Translations under genes and position numbers: made by a program
Shown here: positions 35,110 to 46,090 of the stretch, in pieces
Layout: every line of letters begins with the position of its first letter
How positions within the stretch are numbered: the stretch's first letter is position 1
NCBI RefSeq assembly: GCF_000283155.1
Contig: NW_004454225.1
Span: 1,884,386 to 1,948,385, forward strand
DNA from: Ceratotherium simum simum
Taxonomy: Eukaryota > Chordata > Mammalia > Perissodactyla > Rhinocerotidae
Reading direction: 5' to 3'
Length of the DNA stretch: 64,000 nucleotides
Notes under the pieces: model-generated
Told to the model about the DNA's origin: nothing
Databases searched by the model: none
What the model saw: only the letters and a program-made list of their open reading frames with translations

Positions 35110-35285
35110 CATATATTATTTAATTTAATCCTTATAACACCTCCTTCTGACCAGTTTTGTGGATGAAAATAATGAAGATTAGAAAGTTAAGTAACTTTCC
35201 CAGATTACAGAGCTAATAAATGACAAAGAATAATGATTCTGCCCCTTCAAAGCCAAAGCCCATTCTACTAGACAACACTAGCGCA
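35110..35285 (-). mobile_element. MIR fragment, minus strand
   Basis: gaagattagaaagttaagta, actttcccagattacagagc and agcccattctactagacaac are MIR complement. It begins at the MITE's right TA, so the MITE probably inserted in or beside this MIR. Confidence 0.65.
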
Positions 35286-35364
35286 GCACCATCTGGCATG
35301 TGGTGGGGACCCAGTAAATATTTATTGAATTGATGTCTACTGCAACTTAATAAAAAGGACTTTA

Positions 35365-36085
35365 GTTGATTCATTCAGTCATTCTTACGTAGAAGTTTAT
35401 TTATTTTTTTTTTTTAAAGATTTTATTTATTTTATTTTTTTCCCCCCAAAGCCCCAGTAGATAGTTGTATGTCATAGCTGCACATCCTTCTAGTTGCTGT
35501 ATGTGGGACTCGGCCTCAGGATGGACGGAGAAGTGGTGCCTCGATGCACGCCCGGGATCAGAACCCGGGCCTCCAGCATCGCAGCGCGCGCACTTAACCA
35601 CCAAGCCACAGGGCCGGCCCTGTAGAAGTTTATTGAATATCTGTTAAATGCCAGGTACACAGTTTTAAGTAAACTGTGAATACAGAGATTAATGAGTTAT
35701 AGTGTCTGGTATCAGAGGGTTGACAATCTAATAGGGGAGGCATCTATGTAAACCAATAAATCCAATAAGGTGTTAGAGATCCTATAATAGAATTCAAACA
35801 AGATCCACTGGGGACACTGAAGAAGGAATCATCAGTTCTACCTAGAGATGGATCAGGAAATACTTTATAAAAGCTAGGTCTTGCATGAGGGGTAGGGTGT
35901 TCCCTGATGGTACCAGGGTAGGGAAAGGCAGAGGGAATAATAGGAACAAAAACACAGAAACCCTGAAACAATCTGGCATATTTGTGAAGCTGTGAGTAGT
36001 TCAGTATGGCTGGAACAAAGGGCACAAAGAGGCCTGGGCAGTGACGCTGGAGAGACAGGTGAGGGCTAGATACTGGAGGGCTTTG
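35365..36085 (-). mobile_element. L2 3' end, minus strand, split by an ERE
   Basis: ttcattcagtcattcttacg, then after the ERE tgaatatctgttaaatgcca, ggcagagggaataataggaa, gtgagtagttcagtatggct and tactggagggctttgaaaat, all L2 complement. Without the ERE about 500 bases of L2 remain. Confidence 0.8.
35402..35621 (-). mobile_element. ERE1-type SINE
   Basis: The only ERE1-type copy here on the minus strand (ends agggccggccctg). Target-site duplication gtagaagtttatt at 35389-35401 and 35622-35634 is exact. It divides a minus-strand L2 whose 3' end (cattcagtcattcttac) lies to the left. Confidence 0.97.
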
Positions 36086-36089
36086 AAAA

Positions 36090-36980
36090 TATTAACATAT
36101 TTGCCAACGCTTAGAGAAGACCTAGCACAGATGCTGTATGACATTACTCATTTTTGGTCATTGACATTTGTTGAGTCCTGTTCTGTGTGTGCTGAAGCAC
36201 TGTGCAGGGTCAAGACTCTCAGTCACTTACCACGTATGGCGAACTGGTGACAGCTCTGAGGTGAGATGATGTGCTGAAGCAGAAATCAAACGCTTATGTT
36301 GTCACGTCATCTTTGACAGCTTTACCAGCACTTGTTCACCTCTCCAGTTAATTTTCGTGTAAGTGGGCTTTGCCTTGACTTTTTCATCACTCTGTTGGCA
36401 CTGATATGCTGGACCCTTTGTCACTTCCCAAGTGGAACCCCTAGCTTAACTGTATACTTTTACATTGCCTGCTTTATTCTCCTTCCATTTTGTCAAAAGG
36501 ACAGAAAAACTGACTTAGACTGTTAGACACAACTAGTCATGCCTTCAAACAAGAATGTCATCAAGGCTTTTTCAGGAAACATATTAAAACATATTAAGAA
36601 TAGTTCCAAAAAAACAAAACATGAGAGCAAATTAAATAAAGGACAAGTAGAAAAATCGGTATCAATGTGACATGTAGTAAGTAGGCAGGTTATATGATGT
36701 TAATCAGGAAAGATTTTTAGAAATAAAAATTGACTGGATATTAGCAGGATAGAGATGTGGATTGGTGATGAAGGGAAGGGATTTCAAATGGGGTATGGAC
36801 TGGATAGACAGAAATTAGCACATTGTGTGGAGAGAGTGGAAAGAAGGTTTGCCTGACTGAAGTGAAGTATAGTGTGTGCATTGGGAGTAACTAGAATTGG
36901 AGTTGAAAAGCTTATGAAGTAAAAGTACATTATTAATGTTATGGTAATGGAATAATTGGGAAGATAAGACTGATACAGAA
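36090..36980. other. Stretch without clearly recognised content
   Basis: Purine-rich text at 36640-36980 may be weak L2 complement. Otherwise no repeat, exon or RNA gene is recognised. Confidence 0.35.
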
Positions 36981-37038
36981 AACTGAACTTAATTCTGAAG
37001 AGGATAAGTTTCAGATATAAAGTTGGAATTGAAGGGGA

Positions 37039-37240
37039 ACCAATAATATTCTCTTCCCTGCCCAAGTTCTGAACCAGCGGAGATTCAGGATGAAGAAGTA
37101 AGGCAGGTGGAGATCGAAATTTCACTTTTATTACTAATGAAGTTGCCGTAAAAGAACTGGCTCATCTCTAAGGGCAAGTCAGCTTCCTAATACTGAACTC
37201 TGGGACTTAACAGGTTTATTCACTCAGCAACACTAGTCTG
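37039..37240 (-). repeat. LTR-like segment, copy A
   Basis: This segment aligns in the same orientation with 39371-39560: shared blocks include agttct-acc, aagtaaggcaggtgga versus gagtagggcatttggga, ttattactaat, ggcaagt, ctt-cta-acactgaac and aacag-ttta. On the minus strand the tattagtaataaa block holds an AATAAA signal, so LTR ends read leftwards are plausible. Identity is roughly 60-70% by eye, so the copies are old. Full LTR limits are not seen. Confidence 0.55.
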
Positions 37241-38080
37241 GGATAGACCTGCCTCCCAGAAGAAGGAAGGAGCAGAGCAGAATAGGAGAGAAGAGCCTCA
37301 AGGAGAGAAGGGGCTGGACTGTAAGCCCGGTTTCCTCTTTGAGACTCACTGATCAGGCAAGTCATGTCACCCCCGATGGCATGAGTCAGGGATATGATAA
37401 GGCCAGGAAGCGTAAACAAATTGACATTGCCCCACATGGAAGGAAGCATCAAGAGTAGGCAAGAAGTTTTCCTCCCCTAACGCTCACCAGCTTTTGTCTC
37501 TTGGTGCATTGATCTTAGGCAGTAAATCTAGGTCAGCTGGGGTGTGCCTGTCCCCTTTAGGGAGAGGTGGTCTCAGGACAGTCCTACTTCCACTTTCATG
37601 AGAACAGTCCCCCACTATCAACCACTGTTCTCTCGGGTATTCTCTAGGGACCATTGGTGGGCAAAATAGATTTTGTCCCCAGAAGATTCTAAAATGGATC
37701 AGAACAGTATATAAATTATATAAACTCCAAGGCTAAACAAAATCATTTCAGCACTGTCTTCACAGCTACCAAATTCAGAAAGTAAGCCTACCTCCAGCCC
37801 AAGAGTAGTATTTCTGATAAAATTATGTTCCCAGAAGGCAGTACTTAATCTTGCCAAAGACTGTAGCAGACACACATTGGTATCTGAGGAAGGGAGGCTG
37901 GGCGAGGTCCTCTTGGTTTCAGCCTCATCAAGATATCCAGTTAGTCCATGCCAATGTCCAGAGTCCATGACTTGGACACTTCCACCCAATTTGGAAAAAT
38001 CTGCCAAAAGGAGGTTAAATTTGGAACTGTGCTTTTACTATATCTGGAAAAGACTCAACCAATGCACACTGTCTCCTCAT

Positions 38081-38336
38081 TTTTTATTTTTTTATTTTTT
38101 GTGAGGAAGATCACCCCTGTGCTAACATCTGCCAATCCTCCTCTTTTTTTTTTTTGCTAAGGAAGACTGGCCCTGGGCTAACATCCGTGCCCCTCTTCCT
38201 CCACTTTATATGGGATGCTGCCACAGCATGGCTTGACAAGCGATGTGTCAGTGCGCGCCCGGGATCTGAACCAGCAAACCCCGGGCCACCGCAGTGGAGC
38301 GCATGCACTTAACCACTTGCACCACTGGGCCGGCCC
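38081..38336 (-). mobile_element. ERE2-like SINE
   Basis: The minus-strand head (ggccggcccagtggtgcaag), ggttcagatcccgg and ERE2-like tail are clear, with a T-rich interior run of 11. The flanking repeat is imperfect (tgtctcctcatttt before, tgtcttctctttt after). It lies between the two LTR-like segments of 37.0 and 39.4 kb. Confidence 0.92.
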
Positions 38337-38339
38337 GTG

Positions 38340-39330
38340 TCTTCTCTTTTAAAGATTAATATTTGAAATATCACCTCGTTTTTGCAAAATTTAGGTATTT
38401 ATAGTAGTGGCAGCCCCCATTACCAGATTCCCTCCCTTCTCCTCTAAGATTCCTGCCTCCCTACCTACCTTCCTGCCTTCTTTCCTCCCTTCCTTCTATG
38501 AAGTATAGTGAGAAAGCTCTTAATTTCCATTTCTCCTTTGAATTGCCTATGCAAGCCTAGCACAAACAATTTAAACATAGAACTCCACTAGTTTTGTAGC
38601 ACATGTGCTGTTTCAAATTCAGCTGCCTTGTGGCTTGCATGCAGCAAATAATTGTTCCACTTGCTGATATCTAAAAGGCCTGTATGAAGAAAGTCTCTTT
38701 TCCCTCAATTCTAATCTTTGCTTTAGCCATGCCTGCTTAGGAAAAGCTGTGCTTGAATAATTCAAGGTCAGGCAGCAGTAGCCTTCTGTACTTTGAAGCC
38801 ACCCAAGCCTGCTAATGCCCTATTCCCTTTGCTGAGGCCAGCACAGCTGGCATTTGCTTACTAGGCCAGAGGGGCCAGTGGATGCTGAAGCCACTCGCAC
38901 AGCTGACATTTAAATGAGCTTTCAGTACCACCACCACCACCACCACAACCGACTGTGGCTTGTTTCTTGGCCGAGGCCAGCAGAGCCCCCAAGCCTTTGC
39001 TAAAGCTTATGTGCCTGGTGCATGCAGCCTTGTCTCTATAGAAACAGCCACTCACCCGAAGACAAAGTTGCCATAACTACAGTCACCACTAAGGTCAAAA
39101 TACAGTGTGGCCCATGGTTTATAAACTCCTAATTTGGCCGTAATAGTTAATAGCCAGTGTACAACTGTAAAAACTCATGTGGCCTAATGTAAACCTCTGC
39201 AAGGTCAAAGCACTTTGCCCCTTCACTAAAGACCAAGGCCTAAAGTCTTGGCCCCAGCAGAAGCCTCAGAAATTCCGCATATACTTTACTCCCCAAATTT
39301 TACTTCATGTCTGTTTATCAAGACTATAGT
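38340..39330. other. Unassigned interval between LTR-like copies
   Basis: Holds a CT-rich part (38451-38497) and a (CCA)n run, but no recognisable gag, protease or polymerase frame. If an internal retroviral region was here it has decayed beyond recognition by eye. Confidence 0.35.
38927..38947. repeat. (CCA)n short tandem repeat
   Basis: Seven CCA units in a row (accaccaccaccaccacc). It produces the Gly run in a minus-strand frame at 38861-39055, which has no other coding support. Confidence 0.9.
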
Positions 39331-39370
39331 CTCATTCATCATATGTTACGGTCTTTGAGAGACCCAGTAA

Positions 39371-39558
39371 ATAGCATTCTTTTTCCCTTGGCTGAGTTCT
39401 ATACCAATTGAGAAATAAGAAAAAAGAGTAGGGCATTTGGGAGACTAAAATATCTTTATTACTAATAAAGCTATATTGGAGAGTGTAGCTTACATTTACA
39501 GGCAAGTGAACTTCTTAACACTGAACCTCAGAATTCAACAGACTTACCTAGTCACAAG
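39371..39558 (-). repeat. LTR-like segment, copy B
   Basis: The partner of 37039-37240. It contains ctttattactaataaag, a near-palindrome that puts AATAAA on both strands. The tRNA/RTE SINE at 39559 was inserted just after the aligned part, and LTR-like sequence probably resumes at 39990. Whether copies A and B bounded one element (about 2.35 kb apart) or are two solo LTRs is not resolved. Confidence 0.5.
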
Positions 39559-39976
39559 CCAGCCCTGGTATCTAGTAGTTAAGATTCGGTGCTCTCACCA
39601 CCGTGGCCCAGGTTCGTTTCCCAGTCAGGGAACCACACCACCCGTCTGTCAGTTGTCATACTGTGGTGGCTGCATGTTGCTCGGATGCTGAAAGCTATGC
39701 CACTGGTATTTCAAATACCAGCAGGGTCACCCATGGTGGACAGGTTTCAGCAGAGCCCACAGACTAGGAAGCAGGACCTGGCCACTCACTTCCAAAAAAA
39801 TTGGCCATGAAAACCCTGTGAATAGCAGCAGAGCATTGTCTGATATAGTGCCGGAGGATGAGAGGATGGTGCAAAAAGACCTGACAAAAAAAAAAACAAA
39901 AGACCTGACGGTTCCACTCTGCTGTACTCAGGGTCACTAGAAGTTGGAATTGACTCGAAGGCACTAATAACAACAG
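39559..39976 (+). mobile_element. Long tRNA-headed SINE with RTE/BovB-like 3' end
   Basis: The element differs from the EREs. It has a tRNA-like head (tctagtagttaagattcg with B box caggttcgtttccc), a long body, and a 3' end reading agttggaattgactcgaagg then cactaataacaacag, like RTE LINE ends. Target-site duplication acctagtcacaag lies at 39546-39558 and 39977-39989. It sits inside the second LTR-like segment. Its 418 bases include a small A-rich insertion (39886-39897). Confidence 0.85.
39886..39909. repeat. A-only insertion with its own target duplication
   Basis: Within the long SINE, aaaagacctgac is followed by an A-rich run (aaaaaaaaaaac) and then the same aaaagacctgac again. This looks like an insertion of a poly-A tail alone, with a 12-base target duplication. 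Confidence 0.7.
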
Positions 39977-40394
39977 ACCTAGTCACAAGTGATTGTGATG
40001 AGCCTGCATTTATGGGTACAGGAGCAGAGGAGAATGCATGCTCCCTGGGGACAGCTGGCTTCTAAAAGGAAGAGTCTAGAGAAGGGGCAGAGCTCAGATA
40101 CAATAGATTTGCATACCAAATCTTTCTCGATATGTTATTGAGTTTTTCCAGTGCTATCAATTTAAGTTTCATAGAAAGAGCAATTCTGTTTTTGCACAAC
40201 TGTCATAAACAGGTGAGAGGCAAAACCAACTAGAGAAAGCCTGTTTCACTTGCTGTGAGTATCAATCATATGTTTTACAGAGGGAATGGGCAATATCAGT
40301 TCATCTGGAGTGAGTGAGTGATTAAGAGAGCTTCCACCGTACCAATTCTACATTTCACATCATAGAAATACACATTGGTCCCCAAAAAACGTTA

Positions 40395-40540
40395 TTAGAT
40401 GAACACAGTAGATGTTTTGATATCCCCTTCCTACCCAACAGATGAGGAAACAGATTCCTGGAAGTGCCTTCTTGGCCTCAGGTCTTGTGGCTGGTTATTG
40501 AGAAGCCTGCATCAGAACCGGATCACCAGGCCCGAGCTGC
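40395..40540 (-). mobile_element. MIR fragment, minus strand
   Basis: caacagatgaggaaacagat and aggtcttgtggctggttatt correspond to the MIR central region (CAGATGAGGAAACTGA ... GTCACACAGCTGG). Diverged and partial. Confidence 0.5.
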
Positions 40541-40822
40541 TGCATTCATCAAGAGAGTTCTCTGCATACAAAAATGATACACTATAGCTATAAAGCATCT
40601 TTTTAGCTTTTATATTTTGTAGTTGTAAGCCTTTTAAAGTATTTGAAAGGTTTTAAAATATTCATACCTGTATTATAATGGAGATTTATTTTGTGTCAGT
40701 TTGAGTAATTATTCCTCAATAATTACGTATTTAATAAATTAATTTAAATGTTGCATAAACTTGTAGTAGTTTCTTTTTGGCACATTTTAATTCATAGAAT
40801 GTTAACAAACTTTTATTTGAGT

Positions 40823-41073
40823 GTTTTTTTTTTTTGGGCGGGGGAAGATTAGCCGTGAGCTAACACCTGTCACCAATCCCCCTCTTTTTTTCCTGAGGCA
40901 GATTGGCCCGGGGCTGACATCCGTGCCCATCTTCCTCCACTTTATATGGGACACTGCTACAGCATGGCTTTGATAAGTGGTGCGTAGGTCCATGCCCAGG
41001 ATCCGAACCTGTGAACCCTGGGCCGCCGAAGCAAACTGCGAGAACTTAACCACTATGCCACCGGGATGGCCCC
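40823..41073 (-). mobile_element. ERE2-like SINE, diverged
   Basis: The minus-strand head (gggccatcccggtggcatag) and tail carry more substitutions than its neighbours. Target-site duplication ttatttgagt at 40813-40822 and 41074-41083 is exact though short. Confidence 0.93.
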
Positions 41074-41204
41074 TTATTTGAGTCATTTTATACTTAGAGC
41101 AAGAATTACTACTTTTTATTGTCTTGCTCTGTGAATAGCCTATTCTCATATAAAAATAAACTGACAGTTTAGTAAGCACATATTCTTAAAATAAAAAAAG
41201 TGAG

Positions 41205-41443
41205 GGCCGGCCCTGTGGCTTGGTGGTTAAGTGCACGCGCTGCGATGCTGGTGGCCCGGGTTCGGATCCCGGGTGCGCATCGAGGCACCACTTCTCCGTT
41301 CATCCTGAGGCCGAGTGCCACATACAGCAACTAGAAGGATGTGCAGCTACAACATACAACTATCCACTGGGGCTTTGGGGGGAAAAAATAAAATAAATAA
41401 AATCTTTAAAAAAAATAAAAATAAAAAATAAAAAAATAAAAAA
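41205..41443 (+). mobile_element. ERE1-type SINE, about 0.45 kb before the coding exon
   Basis: A full copy starting ggccggccctgtggcttggt and ending in a roughly 70-base AAAT-rich tail. Target repeats ataaaaaaagtgag / ataaaaaagtgag at 41191-41204 and 41444-41456 differ by one A. It lies 457 bases upstream of the 41901 exon, in the presumed intron, and only 121 bases after the start of the second flanking copy of an opposite-strand ERE. Confidence 0.96.
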
Positions 41444-41732
41444 ATAAAAAAGTGAGATCACCCATTAGAATGCACCTTAATTTCAGTTATGAAATACCAA
41501 GAACGTTGAACATAAATTATAAACCCAAGAAACCTAGTCAATTCCAATAGGAATTATGGAAGATTTTCATTATCACCTGTGCCAAAATTAAAAGGAGAAA
41601 GAAATCTAGAACTGTTTAGTACCCCAACGTCTTAAACCTTTTCTAACTATCCTCCTCCCCTAACGTGGGGAAAACTCCCTCCATCCTTCTCTCCATCCTT
41701 CTTTCTTACCTGAGATGTGTGTATGTATACGT

Positions 41733-41773
<41 letters not shown>
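41733..41773. repeat. (AC)n microsatellite
   Basis: About 20 AC units, preceded by a tgtgtgtatgtatacgtgta stretch. It lies 128 bases before the 41901 exon in the presumed intron. Likely length-polymorphic. Confidence 0.97.
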
Positions 41774-41774
<1 letters not shown>

Positions 41775-41900
41775 CTAAGTTACTTAAGTTCCTTGCTTCA
41801 CAGTATCCATGGTCTCGGTGACAGAATTTTAATCTAAATCTTTGAAAAAACAAATTTTCATACTGAATTCCTTATATATATTTTTTCTTACCTCTTTTAG

Positions 41901-41989
41901 GCAGTATTTGTGTGTTTCTGCAGAGTTTTGCACAGTCTGTTCCCATGCAAACCAATGAGGGAGAAGTATCGGAAGACAGCAGTTCCAAG
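41901..41989 (+). CDS. Probable first coding exon of an unrecognised gene
   Basis: The segment follows a strong acceptor (tttcttacctcttttag) and ends CCAAG before gtcagt, an acceptable donor. An ATG at 41945 opens 15 codons, MQTNEGEVSEDSSSK, which stay open to the donor and end in phase 0. The 44 bases before the ATG would be 5' UTR. The peptide is acidic and Ser-rich, like a disordered N-terminus, and has no domain. The reading frame is also open upstream within the exon (SICVFLQSFAQSVP), so the true start is uncertain. The sequence is single-copy and not in a repeat. The best joining partner upstream is the 33969-34044 exon. Confidence 0.5.
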
Positions 41990-42229
41990 GTCAGTCAATT
42001 ACTAAAGGTGCAAAGAGTTTGAGTAGAAATTAAACAACAGAGGCAATGGACAAGTCGAGTGGGTGTTTTGTTTTAGGTGAATTTAGAAATTAGGTTGTTT
42101 TAAATTAGAATCTAACCAAAGATTGAGAAGATTTTTTTCTTCTCAATATCCTTTTTTGTTACGCTACATGACAAATTTAAAACAAATTTTACTGAACTTT
42201 ATGATTCATTTTTAGAATACTGGCACTTT

Positions 42230-42420
42230 GTCTTTTGAAGTTTTATTATGCAAGTTATACATACTTATTTTAAAAATTAAAACAAATCAGAAGTACATAA
42301 TCTAAAAAGTAAAAACCTGTCCCTTATTCCTGCTGCACAGAGGCGTCACTGATCATTTTTTAGACATTTTTCTGTTATAGACTTTTAAATGGTAATTAGT
42401 TTGATGTGGTTTTTCAAGCT
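42230..42420 (-). mobile_element. L1-like 3' fragment, minus strand
   Basis: gttttattatgcaagttata, aaacaaatcagaagtacata, aagtaaaaacctgtccctta and cctgctgcacagaggcgtca resemble the complement of old L1 3' UTR text. Short and diverged. Confidence 0.5.
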
Positions 42421-42787
42421 AAAACTTGAAGGAATGTTATCATTGTCAAACCCTATATATAAATAGTTATCTATGTGTTTATCTATCTCTTTATCTGGCT
42501 CTGTGTCATGAATCTCCGTGGCTCTTTCTCTCCTGGTCATATGAGACCCTCAGTATCACCCTCATGTCCCTCCTTCTCCTTTCAAAATTGTCTCTAATCC
42601 TTCCTTGAGGCTCTGAGCGTGTCTCACACGGTGTCTCGGACAGTCCCCAGCACCTGCAGCATTGTCTGCTGCCCTGAATCCACCTGAGGGGGGGCCTTTG
42701 CTGCTGCCACTACTCCTGGTACTCTCTGGGGAAAGCTTATTCCTTCACCAGAGCAAAAGTGGAGAGGTGTCAAAATGTCACTGGGAA

Positions 42788-43122
42788 CCTCCAAGGCATC
42801 AGCTAAGTGGAAGAAGCCAGGCACAAAAGGTCACATATTGTATGATTCCATTTATATGAAATATGCAGAATAGATAAATCCATAGAGACGAAACAGAGAC
42901 TGCTGGTTGTCAGGGATTGTTTGAGGGGAAGGGGGAATGAGAAGTGACTACTTAATGGGTGTGGGGTTTCTGTTTGGGGTGATGAAAATGTTTTGGAACT
43001 TGATAGAGGTGGTGGTTCTACAACATTGTAAATATGCTAAATGTCACTGAATTGTTCATCTTAAAATGGTTACTTTTATGTATGTGAATTTAACATCAAT
43101 AAATTATTGTTTTAAAAAAAGG
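42788..43122 (+). mobile_element. L1 3' end, plus strand
   Basis: tcacatattgtatgattcca, ttatatgaaatatgcagaat, gttgtcagggattgtttgag, gatgaaaatgttttggaact and atttaacatcaataaattat are an L1 3' UTR. Flanking text aaaatgtcactggg (42773-42786) and aaaatgccattggg (about 43126-43139) is probably the target-site duplication with two differences. Confidence 0.82.
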
Positions 43123-43139
43123 AAAAAAATGCCATTGGG

Positions 43140-44150
43140 TTCCCATAAGACCAGTCCTTGCTGCCCATTGGCCTCATGCACTGCTTCACTGAGTTTTAGA
43201 GAGGCTGCACCTTCTCTGTTCCATTGCACTTTGTGGGCTAGGCTTCAGAGAACCACTGCTTGTGCCCTGAGTCTGGAGTCCCTCGTGGAAACGGCTCCTT
43301 CAGCTTCTTTTTGAATCTCTCCTCTCTACAGTCCATGAGTGGAGGGACAGATGTCATCCTGTCCTCTGGGTTTTTTTTCCCCCAACTCACCAGATGTCTT
43401 CCTTATTTCTGTAACCAAAGCGGAAGACTGTAGACTTTCATCAGTCTAGATCATCTAGATCCTGAATCTCATTTAGGGTTAGTCAGAATCTGTGAGATAT
43501 GCACACACTCTAGGACTCTCCCCTAAACATACACAGAGACACACACACCTAGGACACCCAAGATGCACAGACCCCAGGATTTCCGAGGTTCATATAGACC
43601 CTTCCCCAAGATCCTAATTTATTAATTTATAAGGAAATATAATCCTAAGGAAGACTGGATTCTTGGATCTTCTGGCTAGTACATTCCCTCCCTGGACAGG
43701 TAAGTTGCGATTGGAAGATTACTTGACAAGCGTATAATTAGACCAACATAGTATATCTCATTGTACCATAAACTCAGTTTCTACCTTCTTTCTGGAAAAA
43801 AGAAAACCAGCTTTCTTGATCTTTCAATTACTGAATAGTTTATCAGTTTAGAATCAATTAAACTGAAGAATGAAAGAATGTTCTTTTTATACTTGCAATA
43901 AGTAGAAATTAGATTATAACTTTAACTTCATCAGTATTAGTTTATGTTTTTATGGGTTTTTTTCTTTCCTATGCTTCTCTTTGTTTTACTCTTATTATAT
44001 TTGGAATGATTTGATGTTAGTGCAGGAATTTATCATAGCACTATGGTAACACAATTTGTGGCTGCCTGTTAACAAAAAGAAGTCAGCAAAGATAGCTGGT
44101 TTTGAGGGAAAATGGGGAATTTTCTACAAAACATAGTGATTTTGAGCTAA
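43140..44150. other. Single-copy stretch
   Basis: Contains a short-repeat-like acacacaca run at 43530-43550. No supported exon is seen in about 1 kb. Confidence 0.35.
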
Positions 44151-44159
44151 ATCCATTTT

Positions 44160-44974
44160 TTTCCAATAAATAATTCTTGAGCACATATTATCAGGGGATA
44201 GAACAATGAACCAAAAAGACATGGTTCTTACTCTCAAGGTGGTTACATTTGAGTGGGAATAACAAATATATATAAAGAGAATAATTATGGATTATGGTCA
44301 GTACTATGAATAAAATAATGTAATATAGGGTGACTGGGAGAACAAGCTTAGGTTAGTCAAGGAAGGCCTCTCTTAGAAGGTGACATTTCAGCTGAGAGCT
44401 AACGGACGAGGAGCCAGCTATGTTAAGAGCTACAAGAACAGTGTTCTAGATGGAGGAAACAGCTTGAGAAGCACTTGGGCTCTGCCAAGAACTGTCAGAA
44501 GTCCCATGTGGAGTGGTAATAGGAGGTTAGAGAGGGAGGCAGAGACCTTGCAAGGACTTGAAGGCCATGGTGAGAAATGTGAGTTTATTCTCTGTACACT
44601 GGGAAGCCATTGAAGGCTGTTAAGTTGGGGAGTAACATGATATGATTTGTGTTTTTAAAAGATCACTGGCTGCTGTATGGGGAATGGATTGGAGAGAGGC
44701 AAGAGGAGAAGTAGGGAGACCAGTGAGAAGGCATACGTGTAGTCATTCAGGTGAGAGAGAAGACAGTGAACTGGATTAGTGTAGTGGCACTGGAAGTGGA
44801 GGAAAGACAGACGAGGCGTATTTTAGAGGTAAAGCTGATGTGACTTGAGGATGAACTGGATCATCATTGTGCATCACAGAAATCAAGGGATGAATTTCAA
44901 GAAAAAGGTACAGTGAGTATTGTCAGATGCTGCCAAGAAACCAAGGAGGTTGGTAATTGAGAAAGGCATCTGGA
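44160..44974 (-). mobile_element. L2 3' end, minus strand
   Basis: A long L2 complement: cttgagcacatattatcagg, aggaaggcctctcttagaag, gtgacatttcagctgagagc, ggaagccattgaaggctgtt, aagatcactggctgctgtat and agggagaccagtgagaagg. The ERE at 44975 ends it. Confidence 0.85.
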
Positions 44975-45183
44975 GGCCGTCCCCGTGGCTTAGCGGTTAG
45001 GTGCACGCACTCTGCTGCTGGTGGTGCGGGTTCGGATCCCGGGCGCACACCGACACACCACTTCTCCGGCCATGCTGAGGCCGCGTCCCCCGTACAGCAG
45101 CTAGAAGGATGTGCAGCTATGACATACAACTATCTACTGGGGCTTTGGGGGGAAAATAAATAAATAAATAAAATTAAAAAAAT
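44975..45183 (+). mobile_element. ERE1-type SINE
   Basis: A copy starting ggccgtccccgtggcttagc with a changed stretch (ctggtggtgcgggttcgg) before the B box. Target-site duplication aaaggcatctgga at 44962-44974 and 45184-45196 is exact. Inserted at the edge of a minus-strand L2. Confidence 0.96.
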
Positions 45184-45234
45184 AAAGGCATCTGGATTTG
45201 TTTTTTTAAGAACTAATTAAAGAGAAGGGGCACA

Positions 45235-45545
45235 AAACTTTCTGGGGAGGTGGAGATTTCTATGTCTGGTAGGGGTATGGATTACACAGGTATCTGTTTG
45301 TCAAAATTATGCTGCTATAATTTACAATAACAATAAAAATTACAATTTTTCAGGTACATTTTACCTGAAAAAACTGTAAAATAATAATAATCGAATAGGG
45401 TTGGAGAATGGATGGAAGTATAGATGAAACAAGAATGATAGAATGTTGACAACTGTTGAAGCTTGGTGATGGGTACGTAGGGATTCATTTGTATTTACTT
45501 TGCACATGCTTGAAATTTTCCATCATAAGAAAGTTTTAAAAAGTA
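45235..45545 (+). mobile_element. L1ME-type 3' end, plus strand
   Basis: tatagatgaaacaagaatga, cttggtgatgggtacgtagg and gcttgaaattttccatcata are a classic old L1 3' terminus ending in AAGTTTTAAAA. It is related to the terminus at 14785. Confidence 0.7.
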
Positions 45546-45549
45546 ACTT

Positions 45550-46090
45550 ATTAATGGTGCTCAAGAGTGCCATTTCATTAGAGTAGGAGAGTCAGAAACC
45601 AAATTTTAGAGGTAAAAAGGAAATTAAATGGTAAAAATGTAAAAGTTGTGGCTATAGTCTACCACCCAATTTTGGGAAGGTTGAAAGTAAATGGAGGAGA
45701 CAACAGCAGCGAGAAGGAGGCATTAGTTCAAGTGGAAGAGGCCCTGTATGTTTGAGAAAAGAGGGAAGAAATGAGTGGAGGAAGGCAAAGTGCATTTATG
45801 GGAAGGGTTCGTCAGATTTGGGAGCTTGAAGCAACCCGGAGATCAATGAGGCTGGTCCCCTCGTGCTGCAGTAGTGCCTGTGCTCAGGCTGAATCCTGCT
45901 CTTCTGACTCCTGTCTGGTGGTGGAGAGGTATTTGGAGGAGGAAAGAAAGTGGGGTTCAGCTTTTCTTCACATGGCCTCTGAAATAGAAGTCATTGTTAT
46001 CTGAGAGTTTAGTGCACGATTGAGGATTCTAAGAGTTTAGGTTTTCTGTTAAGGGGAAAAGTTGGGAATGGCAGTTGTAGAGAAGGTGCT
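45550..46090 (-). mobile_element. Probable L2 fragment, minus strand
   Basis: Purine-rich text (ccctgtatgtttgagaaaag, ggttttctgttaaggggaaa) consistent with L2 complement upstream of 44160-44974, which may be the same copy. Weakly supported. Confidence 0.45.
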
